The position numbers and the translations under genes are program-made. Under the pieces are notes generated by a model. It worked only from the letters and a program-made list of their open reading frames with translations, did not search any database and had not been told where the DNA came from. From positions 115,703,111 through 115,767,110 of the forward strand of contig JACSVZ010000001.1 in assembly GCA_014706295.1 (NCBI GenBank): 64,000 bases of DNA, read 5' to 3'. Positions 13,201 to 26,200 of the stretch are shown one piece after another. Origin of the DNA: Lycocorax pyrrhopterus obiensis. Taxonomy: Eukaryota > Chordata > Aves > Passeriformes > Paradisaeidae. Position 1 is the first letter of the stretch, and the number at the start of each line of letters is the position of its first letter.

Positions 13201-15620
13201 TGTGGTTCAGTAGCAGACTGGGGACACATGTCTCAGAAACATTAGTGTAATATCTGCAAAAAACCTGGTAGATTTCTTCTATTATGGCATAAGCTTCATC
13301 AAATTGCAAAAATCTCAGAAATGTCTGATTCAGCAGCTTCTTCTTACTGGCAACATAATACCAGCTTGTCCACCAAACAAAACAAACTTCCTCCTGGTAG
13401 ATCTGCTTGTGGAGGAAAAGCTTTTCATTATTCTTCACCAATACATGATTTTAAGTCCAAACTTCCTCATGCACTGGTCACTGCAGAGTACTCAGAGAAT
13501 TCCTAGAAAAATGGAGGGAAGCTCTGTTGTCTTATAATACCCTCTCACCTCTCCAGCAATAGCAGTTTTCACATATGTACCACACAGTAAAAGCATATTA
13601 AATAGACCTGTTGTGCCTGATGACAAATGAGGTTGTAAGCTAAACATACGGCCTGGAAGATTCAGAAATTTCTGTCTCTAAAAGTAGAATTAATGGAGCT
13701 TGCAGAGAGTCACTGAAAGAAAGAATCCTTACTGGCTCATTTCGTGTCAAACCATCACCCAGCCCCAAATAAAAACCTTCACAACCTTCACAAGGTCATT
13801 TTCCTCATGGATATGAATGAAATTAGCAGTGTCACATCTTAGGTAGTCCTTTTTAGTCCTCTTCTTCCTCTGTTTATTTTGCCTTGCACTGGACCACAAG
13901 TATCATGATATAGCAATAAAATATTGTACAGATCCTGAAAAATATATTACTTGTAGGATATATAGACATGCCTAATTAGAAGGTAAATGTCAAAAAAAAA
14001 AAAAGAAACTAGTGAGCACTGGTAAGGAAGATTTGCTAAAATAAATATCATCCAGGACAGTGGCAGAAAACAAATTTAAAATAAGTTTGGAATTAAGCAG
14101 CCATTAACAGAAAGAGGAATAAAAGTAGGAGCTTCCTACTCACACGACTCAGATGTTTAGGGAGCACTCTGTGGACAAGCCCTGAGCACCCCAGTACTGC
14201 TGTTTGAGAGACTCTGGTGTAGCAGGAGTAGGACTTCTGGACAGGAGACCTGAAGAAGGTGAAAAAAAATAAATAAGCCCAGAGTGCAATTACAAAGGGC
14301 TTGAAAAGGCCATTTAGGAGAAAACTGAAAATAAAGAGAACTGGCTTATAACCTATTGGGTGATAAGACAGCTGTTTACCAGTAGAGCACTGAAAAAGCA
14401 AAGGGTTGCCATGAATTGAGATCAATTAGATGAAACACAAGCAAGGAAAAACCCCACAAGATCAGCATCACGCAGTTTCTCACAGCAAGGCGCAGAGAAG
14501 TCTGTCCACGGAAATGCTGCAGACCCCCCCAGAAACTCTCTCTAAAAAGAGTTCCACAAAGCCCCCGTGTCCAAAGGGTACAGGATAGAAAACAATCTGA
14601 TGCTGTGGGGGGTTGAGATGGATGATCTCTCATGTTTTGCTACGTTCCCAGACTAACAACCACGAGGATTGCAGCGGCAAGTCAGAAATCCAGTACCTTC
14701 AGGGACTGTTTGCAACGTAAGGTCACGAATAGAGACACAACAAACACCTGACCTGACTTTTACCACGGGTTGTTGAAAGAAAACAGGGGTGTAACAATCA
14801 TTTCTGTTGACTGGGAGAAATGGAGCTGTCAAGGGAGAGAGAGGATTAATTTCTTGCATCCTCTGCCCAGGCCATTGGTGGGGATGTGAAACTCATCTTG
14901 ATAGGTCTTTCACCCACTGTTGGAGATGTCATTGTCCCAGAAAAGGGATAACCAAGCTGAGCAATTGAGTCACACCCAAGAGACTGAAGAGAAAAATTGT
15001 TGTGTGTCTGCTTCAAATAAAAACACAAGTTAATGTTATCTGGTTTTTAACTTAGAGAGCAGAAGGAATATTAAATAGTGAGGAGTATCACGAGGTGTGT
15101 ATCTCCTTGGTGGCCTTCCATCACCCCGCACAAGGAGACACAGGAAGGGCTGTGGTCTTCCCAAATCTGGACAGAGAGCAGCCCAAGGGACACATTAAAT
15201 ATTTGCCCTGTTTTCTCCAAGAAAAAACACAATTTTCTGTGCAAAAGTAGTATTTTAAACACACCTCTTTGTCATCTGGCACTGTTGAAACCCCAATGCC
15301 CCACATCCAGAGCTTACATTCAAAGACCTTCACCATGCAACAATAGTTGTCATTTGGCTAAACTGCAAAGAATATCAATAAAAAAATAAAATTGCTGAAT
15401 GCAAAACATCTGATACAAAAGTATCAAAACACGTTTTCCCCCACAAATATTCATTCAAACACAGAAGCAGAGAAAACAGAGCCACAAGGGAAATCATCAG
15501 GTCAGTTGGTCCATCCTTCTGCTTCAAGGTAAAAATCAACTATTCCAAAAAACAGAACGTGTAAATTAGCCTTCAGTTTAATGTGCAGTTGCCTCTCATT
15601 ATTTTTCATGCTGTGGTGAC
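10241..15620. other. Non-coding sequence, no gene seen
   Basis: The open frames are short, and both strands are open at similar places. A tandem duplication of aaccttcac lies near 13774-13791, and a 13-base poly-A at 13992-14004. A weak CR1-like stretch near 14605-14645 was judged too degenerate to call. No exon, RNA gene or promoter is recognised. Confidence 0.65.
12164..12183 (+). repeat. Copy 2 of a 20-base exact direct repeat
   Basis: Exact same-orientation match to 9725-9744. See that entry for its interpretation. Confidence 0.7.
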
Positions 15621-15645
15621 AAAAAAAAAAATAAATAAATAAAAA
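15621..15645 (+). repeat. A-rich (AAAT)n simple repeat
   Basis: Ten A followed by three ATAA-type units and five A. Confidence 0.85.
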
Positions 15646-18600
15646 GAGGACCAGAACTGATGAAATTCACATTTCAAACCAACAACAAATAAAATACTTT
15701 TCTCTTGAGACCAGTATGCAAAACCCTTCAAATTACTGTAATGAAGCGTGAGGGATGTACAGAAAATGAAGACTACCCATCTAATGAAAGAAATGAACAT
15801 TGTGAAATGAGTGATTTGTTGGATGCTGTGAGCACGAGCGGCCATGAATCCTTTCCAGAAGCAGTCAGAAAAGCTTACAATGGCTCATAAATCTAAAGCT
15901 GGAGGGGGAAAGAAACAGAGGCAGGAATAAAGTAAAGCAGCTGAAAGGAATGTGGACCTCAGTCACACACATTTTAGTTGAGGTGCTCTCTCTTCTGCTG
16001 TGTTTCTCTGCAGCCATGCAAACCCTGGTACATAGGTGTGGGTTTGTGCATATCTCACATCCTGGCATTGGCCCACAGCAAATGTGCACTCAGAAACAGC
16101 TTCTCTCCTTGATAACAGAGCTGCTTTTAATGCTCTGTCTTCCTAGGAAGCAAAACTAGCAGATCATCTAGCAAATATGAAGATAAAGATGTTATTTTAG
16201 AGTGATAATAGATGCAGACTCTTTTTCCAATTATATACATGAGGACACAATTTAATCTGTGCTTCCAAACAATTTCATAAGAATAATGTCCTTTATAACT
16301 TTGGCATTTTGTTGCCAGTACCTCTGGAAATTTATCATTTTTGGGACTAATGGCAGTTAGAAGGCCTGGATATAAATATTTAAATTTATCTGTGTGATAT
16401 TTACTGGGGAAGAACTGTACAAAATACGTGGAACACTTGTGGTTTTACCCTATTGTGAAATAGAAACGTGCAGGAATCCAGTTAACTGGTGGTTACACAT
16501 AACTATAATGGCAAAAGTGACAACTGAACTCTTAGCTAAGGTATTAAATAATTATATTAAGATCTTATTAATCTCTACTTTTAACATTCAACAAATGCCA
16601 AATTCAATGAAAGTTGGTTTCAGTGTGAGACTCCCTTGATGTAAAAAGAAAAACCTCCAAGGATTAGTGTATCTGATTAAATAAAAGCTCGAACTGAATA
16701 AACCCAAAATGGAAAGAAGGAAAGGGATATGAATACTTAAAGAGCATGCTGAATGAGAGTAAATTATGCAAGCATGGAGAAAAAGATGCCACTCTATTCA
16801 CATTCTTTGTCTCATTAGAGACCTGGGGAGAATTTTGAACATGCTAAGAGAAGGCTGTTGGTCTGAGGTCCACTGAGCTGTAAAACAGTGAAATCATTGT
16901 CGTTCACTGACTGAGTTTAATGTTCATGGAGGATGCTGGACGTGCAGGACTCCAGGGTGAAAACTTCTTCAGTCAGTTCGTGGTCAAAATTACAGAAACT
17001 GCCGGGGGCCTGTTTGCTGTGCACCAGGCCACTTCCATCACCTCGGTTTGGTGGATCCCATGCTGGAGTGAAAAAAGCTCTTTGGTGGCAGTTGTCACTC
17101 AAGAATATCTGAGTTACCTCTTCAAAAGTCAGTTTTTCCTCTTTATGGAGCAATGCAATTACCCACACTAACCCTCATTGTTACACTAGAACAATTTCAG
17201 CTGCTCAAAAATGGGACCCTTGAGACTGATGCTTCATGACATAGGAGCTACTGTAAAAAGACTAAGCCTAAACTAGGTTTAATTAAGACTAATTTGTACT
17301 GGCTACTCATTCCTGTCTGTATTCAGCACTTTTTCACCCCCTGAGTTTCTCTGTTACAACCTGTTTTAAATCAGGTTAACTTAAAAAAAAAAAAAGGCTG
17401 AAAAACAACTTTTTTAGGCAGGATTTTTTTGTTCTGATCAAAGATATATTTTTTTTACATATTCAATAGGACAGCCCACAAGAAGTTAACTCAATTGACA
17501 GTGGGCACTCTACTTCTGACAGACCAGAATATGCTGCCAGGGGAAGGAAACAACTTACACTAAAACCATGAGAAAAAAATTTCTGCAACACAGAGTTACA
17601 TCTCTCTCTCATTAAATCAGTGTCTTTCTAAACTTACTGCATATAAATTTCCATGCTCTGGGAAAGCAAGAAAAGAGATTAACTGATTTCAGGCCCGAGC
17701 TGGAAGCTACAGAACGTGTCTCCAGGTCCTTGCCTCCACAGCAGGTGATTTCAGATGGAAAAGGCCATCTGTACAGGACAACTTCTCAATGCCTGCAGGT
17801 CACTTCCCAGCAAGAAACTTTGCCTCCAAAGTTTCCCCTTGCCTTTTCTCGAGGCCTTTCTCAGCACTATCTCTAGCCCAGCTCGTGCTGAATCAGAACT
17901 GGAAAAAAAAAAGAGAGAAAAGACACTTTATGTGTGAGCTACAGCAGCTACTGATACTGCTCCTAACAGCAGCCCTTCCTTCTCGAACACGAGGTAAAAC
18001 AAAAGCAGCAGCAGGGCAGAGCAATGTGCCTGCTCCCTGGCCTCCCCACTGCAGTAACAATATAAAGGTTTGGCACTCTCCAAAGCAGCAATTCAATCCC
18101 ATTTGCCCCTTTCTTCTGTACGTTCTGTAAGCTTCTCTCCTCCGTTTTGAGGCACTCAGCTCCCTCCCGCAGCTGGAGAAGCAGCCACAGACTCTTCTCC
18201 AAAATGAAATAGACAGCTTGTTCCCATTTGTTCAGATGCTGGTTTCGAGCCAATTCTCTTTTGTCTTCTCTTTCTTTTATAAAATCAACATTTGTATGCC
18301 TTTCCTGGGCACATTCAGTGGCCTGGCTGACGAGAGCTGCTGATGGATTCAGGTCCGGGCAGGGCATGAGCTCCAGGCATGGAAGAGCCTCTGTCCCTTT
18401 TCCCCCAGATTCTGTGTGTCCAGGGACCAATTTGAACCCCCAAATGTGGGACTGTTCTGCTCTACTCCCTGTTTGATATCAAAAATTATAAATACTTTAT
18501 TGACTGGTGGAATTATGACACCAGCAATGGCCCAGCCAGACACTACAAAGGCAGAAAATTCCTTCTCTCTCAGCTGTTCTGTTGTTGAAGGTTGTGTACA

Positions 18601-20334
18601 AGCCCCTTCGTGCTCTGATAAAGTCACAGCCCACAACTATATCATAACTCTAAATGTGACCCCTTAATGACATTGCAGACAGAACACGTTTTGCCAGCTG
18701 GCAGTGGAATTTTTGCTACATACATTAGATAGAAAGATCAGGTAGATTTTGGAGAGTATTTACAGCAAACACTGTGAGCAGTCGCTCTGGAGCTAAAGGG
18801 AGCCTCGAGCACATGACACTCACAGGTTATTCTCAAGCTTGGAGAATTTAGTGTCCTCCTCATTCTAAGATAAATATTCAAAGAGTCACTCACCACACCT
18901 TGGTCACAATATCAGCATTGTTGAACATTAGCCCAAGTTTTTTTCTTCCTCTCTTTTTATTCTTCTGCCCTGTTCTAAGCAAACATGCTTTAGGATCAAT
19001 AAAATCTCCATTTCACTTCATCATGATCTCATTCCCTATCTTAAAAGGGTGAATAAGATATTTTAGAGAAAAAATACTCAACCAAAAAGGTACATTATTT
19101 CAATGGAGATATTGACTTGTTTTGCTATGACACATTTTCAAATAAAATATTCGGGAAATATCACTCTTATGCAAACTGAGATGTTGAATCACCAACCAAA
19201 AGCCTCATAGACTCTGAGCACCTTAAAATTCAGAATAGCAGGACAGTATTTTTCGATTAAAAAAGAAAAACATATATAAAATTCCTTCCTCCTCTTGGTT
19301 CACTTTTATTTTTAAAGTGTGTGAACACATATATGTATATTTTAAGTATATATATTTTAATGCATCTGTAGGCTACCCTTTCCTTCTTTCACTACTTTCT
19401 ACCATTGCTCTTTTTGAGTGAGAAGTGAAATAAATCCATTATTTCTATCCTACACTACATGGAACTCATGGGTACCCCAGTATATCTGGGGAAACTCCTT
19501 TGTTAGTGACAGTGCAGGATCACACGATCAAATCCTTCGTGGAGGATCAAATCCTCAATCAAATCATGTGAAGCACAAGGCCATTGAGAGAAGGGAATTC
19601 TTCCCCCTGTGGTGGGAGATGCCCGCATGGCACTGATTTCCACACCAGAATTCTGAAGTTGTCCAAATGTTAGAGTGGGCACATCCCAGCAGAGAAATAA
19701 GGGACAGCAGCAGAGACCAAAAATTCGTGGCAATTCCTCTATAATCCAGGCATGCTCTGGTGACACCTGTGACCTCACTACAGGCCCCCCAAAAATGCCT
19801 CACAAGGCCAATTCTTTTTTTACTCCTGATAACTGGAAAAATTCAGAGGCTCAGGTATCCAAATTATACTAATTTATTCATACTACATCCTTTCATTTGG
19901 GGAAACTCAGGCTGTTTGAACAAATATTTAATTAAGCCTCATATGGCACAGCAGGGGAAATATTTTTAATGATATCCTGCGGTCAAAATCAAAATTTCCT
20001 GTCAGTTCCCTCAGAGTGGTGCCCGAGCTTAATCCTGTTTTTCATACAGATAGAAGAGTTGTGTTTAGCAGCACTTGGCAAACCCTGACCTCTCTTAGTT
20101 ATTCCTCACAAAGCTGGGACAGCTTTGGGATGAAATGTGGCAGGTGTTGGAGAGGATACAGCAACACCCTGAGCAAAAGGGTTCAGGATGGGAAGCACTG
20201 GATGGGCAAATACATGAATTTATCTGCCCTGGAGCCTGGATAAAAGACCATTGGCATCTACACTTCTCTGAGGCCGTGGTCTGAGATCTATAAGAAGCAG
20301 TGAGATGACTTTAATTTTACCGAGATCCAAAGGT
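15646..20334. other. Non-coding sequence, no recognised gene
   Basis: The interval includes a minus-strand open frame of 155 codons at 17963-18430 and a two-strand open stretch at 16917-17171 (listed separately). Neither matches a family I know. A run of 13 A lies at 17383-17395. Alternating purine-pyrimidine AT-rich stretches lie near 19325-19365. The sequence gatcaaatcct occurs twice within about 40 bases near 19530-19557. Confidence 0.6.
16917..17168 (-). other. Open on both strands; minus strand looks mildly protein-like
   Basis: About 250 bases are free of stops on one frame of each strand. The minus frame has the more balanced amino-acid composition, with acidic and basic residues spread through it, and ends in a TAA at 16917-16919. 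It has no ATG at its 5' end (it opens at a GTG). I recognise no domain. It could be a decayed terminal exon, a retrocopy fragment, or chance. No acceptor site was established. Confidence 0.12.
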
Positions 20335-20394
20335 TTAAAAGGTTTTTTTAAAGGGTTTACAAGTTTTACCTACATTAAAAGGTTTTTTTAAAGG
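20335..20394 (+). repeat. Two 20-base copies with a 40-base period
   Basis: The 20-base unit beginning ttaaaagg and ending taaagg occurs exactly at 20335-20354 and 20375-20394. The unit itself is close to palindromic, because TTAAA lies near one end and TTTAA near the other. It is a short tandem duplication with spacer divergence. Confidence 0.85.
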
Positions 20395-21760
20395 AAACAA
20401 GACTTCATCAACCTCAAAATACAGACAAGTTTAATATTAGAAGCTGAAGATAATTGCTTAGAAGTTTCATGGAGATATCTGTTTTGGCAAATTTTCCAAC
20501 ACTCAGAGATTTCTGTCGGCCTGTGGTTAGAGAAGTTGAGCTTTTCCTGCAGGACAAACCAAGTGTGGGAGACTTTAGTCATAAACTGAAATGAATGGGG
20601 AGATTCTCAGCATGGCCTTTCCCTTTTACAACAATTTCTCATCCTTAGTGCCAGTGCTGCATTTGCAAATTGACATAAACCAGTCTATTTTCAGCACCTC
20701 CCTTAAAGGGATTGGAATACCCAGAGGAGCAGTGTGCTGGGAATCCATAACCACCCCTCAGATCTTGCAGGAAACTGAGATGTGTCCTGATGGAAGGGAA
20801 ATCAAGATATTGATGTAACCAAAGTAAAAAACTTGTTTGGACATACCACACTAACAAGGTATAGTCCTAATTGTTCTTTCAGCAATTTTCCTAGAACATG
20901 GGAAGAAGCGTGATGCTGATCAGATAATAATTACCAAAGAAATAATGTCAGGGCCCAATTTACTACAAATTATAAAAATTTATTTTTACCAAGTTCCAAT
21001 GGCTCCTTTCTTTTCAGCTGCCAGTGAGACCACATTGTATAAGTATCTCCAGTAAAAATAAACTAAGAATGCTTTCTTTTTAAATAGATGAAAATGTTTC
21101 AGGAAGTTAGGAAACACTTATTCATACATACTGACATTTGGCATTACTTTCAAAGAGCTTAAGGCATAAGCAACATTTCTTTTTAAAAAGAAAAAAAAGT
21201 GCTTCTAATGAAACAAGAATTAGTTCAAGACTAAGAAAGCACCTATTCCCTAAATTAATAAATCGCACAAAAATATAATTTGACATCCTACATAATGTCT
21301 CTGAGTATTTCTTTGACACAGACATATTCATCAAATTATACCAGCCTTTAGATTTTTATTTCATTAAGAAGTAGGAGGAAAACGTCACCTTTGAACATGA
21401 CAAATGTCACTATGAGCGAAAATGGACAATGACTGATCACTCAACAGCCAGAGATCCTTCTCCTGCTTCGTTGCCATCATCTGTACTGCAACAGCAGAAA
21501 CAAATATTGAGCTGGCCAGGAAAAGGGATGAATTGTGATGTGTGCATGTCTAATGCACTAAAAAGGTGCTTTGGAGACAGATTGAGAGAAGTACAGGGAC
21601 AGCCAAGCTTAAGAGATTTGGCTTTGCAAACACTGACTGCAAGATGGCCATACTTTTATTAAAAACAGGCAAAGAATGATGAACACGTGCCTGGGACGCT
21701 GCAAAGACATTCTTCCTGCACTCCCGTGCATGTGCCTGCTGTGTAATTGTCAGATGTCAG

Positions 21761-21773
21761 TGCTGAGTCACCA
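21761..21773 (+). promoter_or_regulatory. MARE / NF-E2-like site (candidate)
   Basis: TGCTGAGTCACCA differs from the palindromic Maf recognition element at one position and contains a perfect AP-1 core TGAGTCA. This is a motif match only; no promoter or conservation evidence is available from the sequence. Confidence 0.3.
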
Positions 21774-21989
21774 ACACCATCCCCAGAGGGGAGATATCTG
21801 GTATGAAGCAGAATTCCTGGAGACATCCATTCAGAAAACCAATATGGCACAGCAGATTGCTCACATCGATTCCAGATCCACTGGTACTTATGACCTCTAC
21901 ATATGCACCTAATCCCACACCAGTTTTAGCCAATATGTCAACAAAATATAAGGGCAAATGAAAAAATAAAATTTTCATTTAATCTTTCA

Positions 21990-22050
21990 GGGTTTTTTAG
22001 TTAGTTTTTCTTGTTTGTTTGTTTATGGTTTGATTTTGGGTTTTTTTCTT
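21990..22050 (+). repeat. T/G-rich low-complexity tract
   Basis: Consists largely of T with single or double G, including a (TTTG)n core near 22011-22025. Confidence 0.8.
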
Positions 22051-22800
22051 ATTAATATCCCAAATAAGTTATATTCATAGAATACCAGTTTAGAAGGAAG
22101 AAAAAAAGCAAACAAAATTTCAGCAGTCACTCTTGTCTCCTCCTCTTAATTTCCTTTCTATTAAAAACCTGAAAGCACAACTGAACCAGAACATTTTAAA
22201 TTTACATAGCCAGAATTTTCATGCATTTCTAGGCATCATTGCTATGTTCACAATTAACCAAATTAATCCCAATTTTCAGGAGCTTTTAAGAGCACTGAGG
22301 AGTAGTTGATTTATCTCATTGCCCACTCTCCCATTTATTAACCTCATTGTTTCAAACTTCTGCAGTTTACCAGCAGTAAACAAATCCCATGTGAGACCCA
22401 ATAAAATACTTCTTTTATGTAATGTTAATGCTACTGTCTTTATAAATCTTCGATTCAAGGCACAGCTTTAGCTCCTTACTGGCTTTGGTTTACGAGTGGG
22501 TTGACCTGGGCCTAACCCTGTCAGCTTTGTTTCTGAGACAGTCCTCAGGATTACACATCTCTGATCTGGCAAATCCTGAGAGGAAAAAAATTTGACTAAG
22601 GCTCTCTCTGCCAAGTGATAAAGCCCTGTTTTTTTCAGGTTATGCTAGAGATGGGGTTATGGTTAGAATTAATTGAGAGAGACACAGGGACAACAAAAAA
22701 AAAGTCACGTGAGGGAAAAAAAAAACGAGAACACAGAGTTTATGGGAGAATTATTGAATAGGAAGGAAGGAGGGGTTGAAGGGAAGCAATCAATTCCCAT

Positions 22801-23210
22801 TTATAAGGTAGGGAGCCTAGCAAACTAATTAGCATTAGAGCCAGATCAATTTTCTTACACAGAGTATTTTATGAGATTGTTACATGACAGTGTGCTAATT
22901 AAAACTGATCGGCCTAATTAGAGCAGCATTAATAACGTGGCAGGCAGTGGCAGCAGCACCCCTCAGTCCGTGATGTGCTTCACAGATAAAGATACTGGGA
23001 GTCCTCACAGGCAGCCCCTGTTTAACACAACATTTCGGTTTGCAGCAAGCCAAGTCTGTAAATAGACTGCTTTCATTCCTGTAGTGGAGGAACAGGAAGA
23101 AAAATGGCAAATTAGGCAGCACAAAAGGGAGACACAAATTGAGAGCTGAAAACAACGGTGTGTGAGAGAGGCAATTAGTGAGGAGCAATTATGAAGCATG
23201 GGCCTGATTC
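22801..23210. promoter_or_regulatory. Candidate conserved enhancer with homeodomain sites
   Basis: Three CTAATTA sites lie within 97 bases: 22825-22832 and 22914-22921 are the full palindrome CTAATTAG, and 22895-22902 is CTAATTAA. Further ATTAAT, AATTAG and CAATTAG-type cores follow up to about 23175. Such clustering is typical of developmental enhancers bound by homeodomain factors. The segment is free of recognisable repeats and of stop-free coding signal. Function and conservation are inferred, not shown. Confidence 0.35.
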
Positions 23211-26200
23211 CCACGTGCCCTGAACATGGGAAATCATTTACTGGGAGATCACCCCAGCACCGCTCCAGCCAGGCTTTGTTATTGAATAAGAGGGTTCATG
23301 CAATGCAAGGCAGCAGAGAAAAACCTGCTGGGCTCAGCAAATTCCAGACCTGGGAGTCTGCAAGCCCTGATCAGTCTCCAGGCTTCCCTCAAGTACTGAG
23401 TGGATAAACAGTATTTCACCAGGCTGGTCATGAGGAGCTGTCCAGATTGAAGTTTTCATGAGCTCTTTCTTTATAAGAATTTTTTCTGAACGTGAATAAA
23501 TCAGGAAAAGATGCCTTTTTTTTTTTTTTTCCTCCTAGGAAAACACTACATAGCCTATGCAATCCTGATTTTATAATTCCTGAAAATGAGGGAAATTTTA
23601 TTAAAAGTACGCTTATAATTTGACTCCGAATAATGAGTAACGTATGAATGAAGAACCTTTTACTAGAGTTTGACAGAAGAGAAGTCATCAAATAACTTTA
23701 TAAACAAAATGTTATCTAAGTATGCAAAAAGAAGCCAAACTATTATTAAACAAGTTGAAAATTAAGACCTATTCAGAATTAAGCAGAATATTCCCCAATG
23801 GTATTTTGGAGTCTGTTTCCAATTTAGACTGTAACTGCTGTAATTTTGCCGCAATAAGCGAGAAATTAACATGCTCTGAAAAACCAGCATTTTTAGGGCT
23901 TTGAAATATAGCTGCTGCAGATCAGGGTATTGTAAATTTTATATTAATGAGGAAGACGGGTATTGCAAGTAGGTAGGCAGTTAGACAATAAAAAAACTTT
24001 AGAAATTAGAAATGTGGGGTTTTTTTTAGTTCTGGGACAAGGTTTCCAGTCTATAAAATTATGGTGCTAGTTGCTGCCAGTGCTTTTTTCCTGACTGTAC
24101 AGTGGTACCAAACAAACCCAAGCACAAAAATTATTTGGTGTTCTGTTTCCAAAAGCTTCTGCCTTGAAACCACCTGTCCTGGCCACTGCTGCCTCCCACA
24201 GCAGCTGCTACAAAATAGGTAATTCGTGCACGTTATCTCCAAAGGAGATGCTCTTCCAAAATTGCTTCAGCTATATCAGAATTTTTCACCCCGTGGGCAA
24301 ATTCTCATAAGCAAAGCAATGTAGTTTCAAGATAACTACTGCAAAATAAAGTTACCAATGCATCAGAATTCAAGTAGGAATTTATTCAGGGAACTCATTT
24401 TGCCGTGATGGTCAACTTCTCCAAGTAGAGAAGTGCTTACAGAGGATTCCCACCCAGAGGAAAAGGAGGAAAGAGGAAAATGGAAAAGCCCATGAAGAAC
24501 CTGCAGTGAATGACAATATCACGCTTATAATTTTAGTTGTTTGCCTAACATGCATGAATATGTACTCGTTGCTATAATATAAATTTTGTATAGAATTTCC
24601 TAAATCTGAACACATTCTTGGTACAAAAGCATAAGAGCACAGAAGTAAAATACAGACAGGGCTTGATTTTAAGTTTCACAAATTAAAATTATTAAGCTTC
24701 ATAATTATTGCCTAGAATTCATACAAAGAAAAGTATTTCTACAATGGGGAAGGTAAATCTGCTACTAAATTATAGCCTGAAATATGTAATGAGTCTGAAG
24801 AAACCAGGACGACTCATGGACCTTTGCTGAGCCAACCACACGGCTCAGCTTTGTGCTCTTTCACAGTGCACAGCACCTGCCAGGTGTCACAGACAGAATT
24901 TCTATTTATTTTACACAAACCTATCTCAGAACTGTGGGGAGAACTTACCGACTGCCATTTGACAACATCTGAATAACTCACAATCTGGAGAATTACAAAT
25001 CATTTATCACTAAGGGAAAACAAAAGGTTAAAAGCCAAATGTTATGGAGAAATGGACTCTTCTTGCCCTCATACTCATATCTGAGCCCTTCTCTAGAACT
25101 TCTGATCAGTGACACAGCTGAATGCACATTCTGTAGCTGAAGCTCATCCTTGAGCTCCATGTCCCTGAGATCCTGCAGCACTGCCTGCATTCTCCTGGCT
25201 CACTCTGAACATGAATCTTTAGCTTTTGAGGGATTTGGAAACTGTACCTGAAAACCCATCTGTGAGGAGCTTCAGAACCTCTGCCGAGCCCCAGATCCAT
25301 CTTGTTATTTAAGCATATTTTTTCCTCAAACAAGCAGCTCTGCTGGCAGTCTGGGTTTACAGCTCTGCTGTTTGGAAGAACATCATATTTGACACAAACT
25401 GATTCAAGGACTGCAAAGGCTCCAAAAAACTTGTCATTGCTATACACAGTACAAAAAAATGCGTGGATAGAGTGGGAATGAAACAAAAAAATCTTTCAGT
25501 GAACTGCCTCAATTTTTTTTGCCAGTCCTATCCTTTGCACTTTGAGAAAACGTATCTTAGTAGTTTAGGTTTCTTTGTATGGTGCATGATTTCTTTTCCA
25601 TTCCACAGTTTTCTCTGCACATAATTCTTTCATCCTTGGATGGCCCTACACCTAAATTATCCCTCCAGAAATCAAATAATTCCCTTTTACTGCTCTTTAA
25701 TGTGTCCATTATCACCATTTATTTTGCTCCCTTTTCACTTTTGCTGCTCCTTAAGCTAACAAAACTTGTATCTAGCAGTGTCTTTTCTCTTCTGCAGATT
25801 TTTCAGTCCCTTGCTAGAGATTAGAAAATTCAGCTTTTTCATGGGTTTCATCCTGGCCTTTTTTCCTGATATTCTCCTCTGACAGAAAAGAGTTTAATGA
25901 GACTGACTTGGACGAACTGTAACTCAGCCTTCTGGTTAAACTTAACAGTTTATTACTAACCCCACATACTCTAAGCATGGATTGATTAAGATACATCACA
26001 ATGCTAATCAAAACTCATAAACTGCACAGTATATGTAAAAACAATCTGGTCTTCAGTCACCTTTTCCTGTCCTGAATGTCAGGTCACCCTTATTTGTGTG
26101 CCTGAGTATGGATTTGATAGCTAAATTTATGGATAAATATCAAAACTGTGGTTCAGCCACAATGGAAAATTATAGTGCTACCATTCAGTCCAATTTGTTG

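Larger units (their letters stand above)
20395..22800. other. Non-coding sequence with a MARE-like site
   Basis: No gene is seen. Positions 21761-21773 read TGCTGAGTCACCA, matching 12 of 13 bases of the Maf recognition element. A T/G-rich low-complexity stretch lies at about 21990-22050. Open frames here are short and unrecognised. Confidence 0.6.

Noticed and set aside
14605..14645. CR1-like string ggggttgagatggatgatct
   Set aside because: Similarity to the CR1 3' end stops after about 20 bases and the rest does not follow; too weak.
17963..18430. 155-codon minus-strand open frame
   Set aside because: No domain recognised, overlapped by plus-strand frames, and no promoter or splice evidence; treated as chance.
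25106..25486. 126-codon minus-strand open frame with a TTTCAGGTACAG junction-like string
   Set aside because: The peptide resembles no known family, and the string can be read as acceptor or donor alike; not enough for an exon call.
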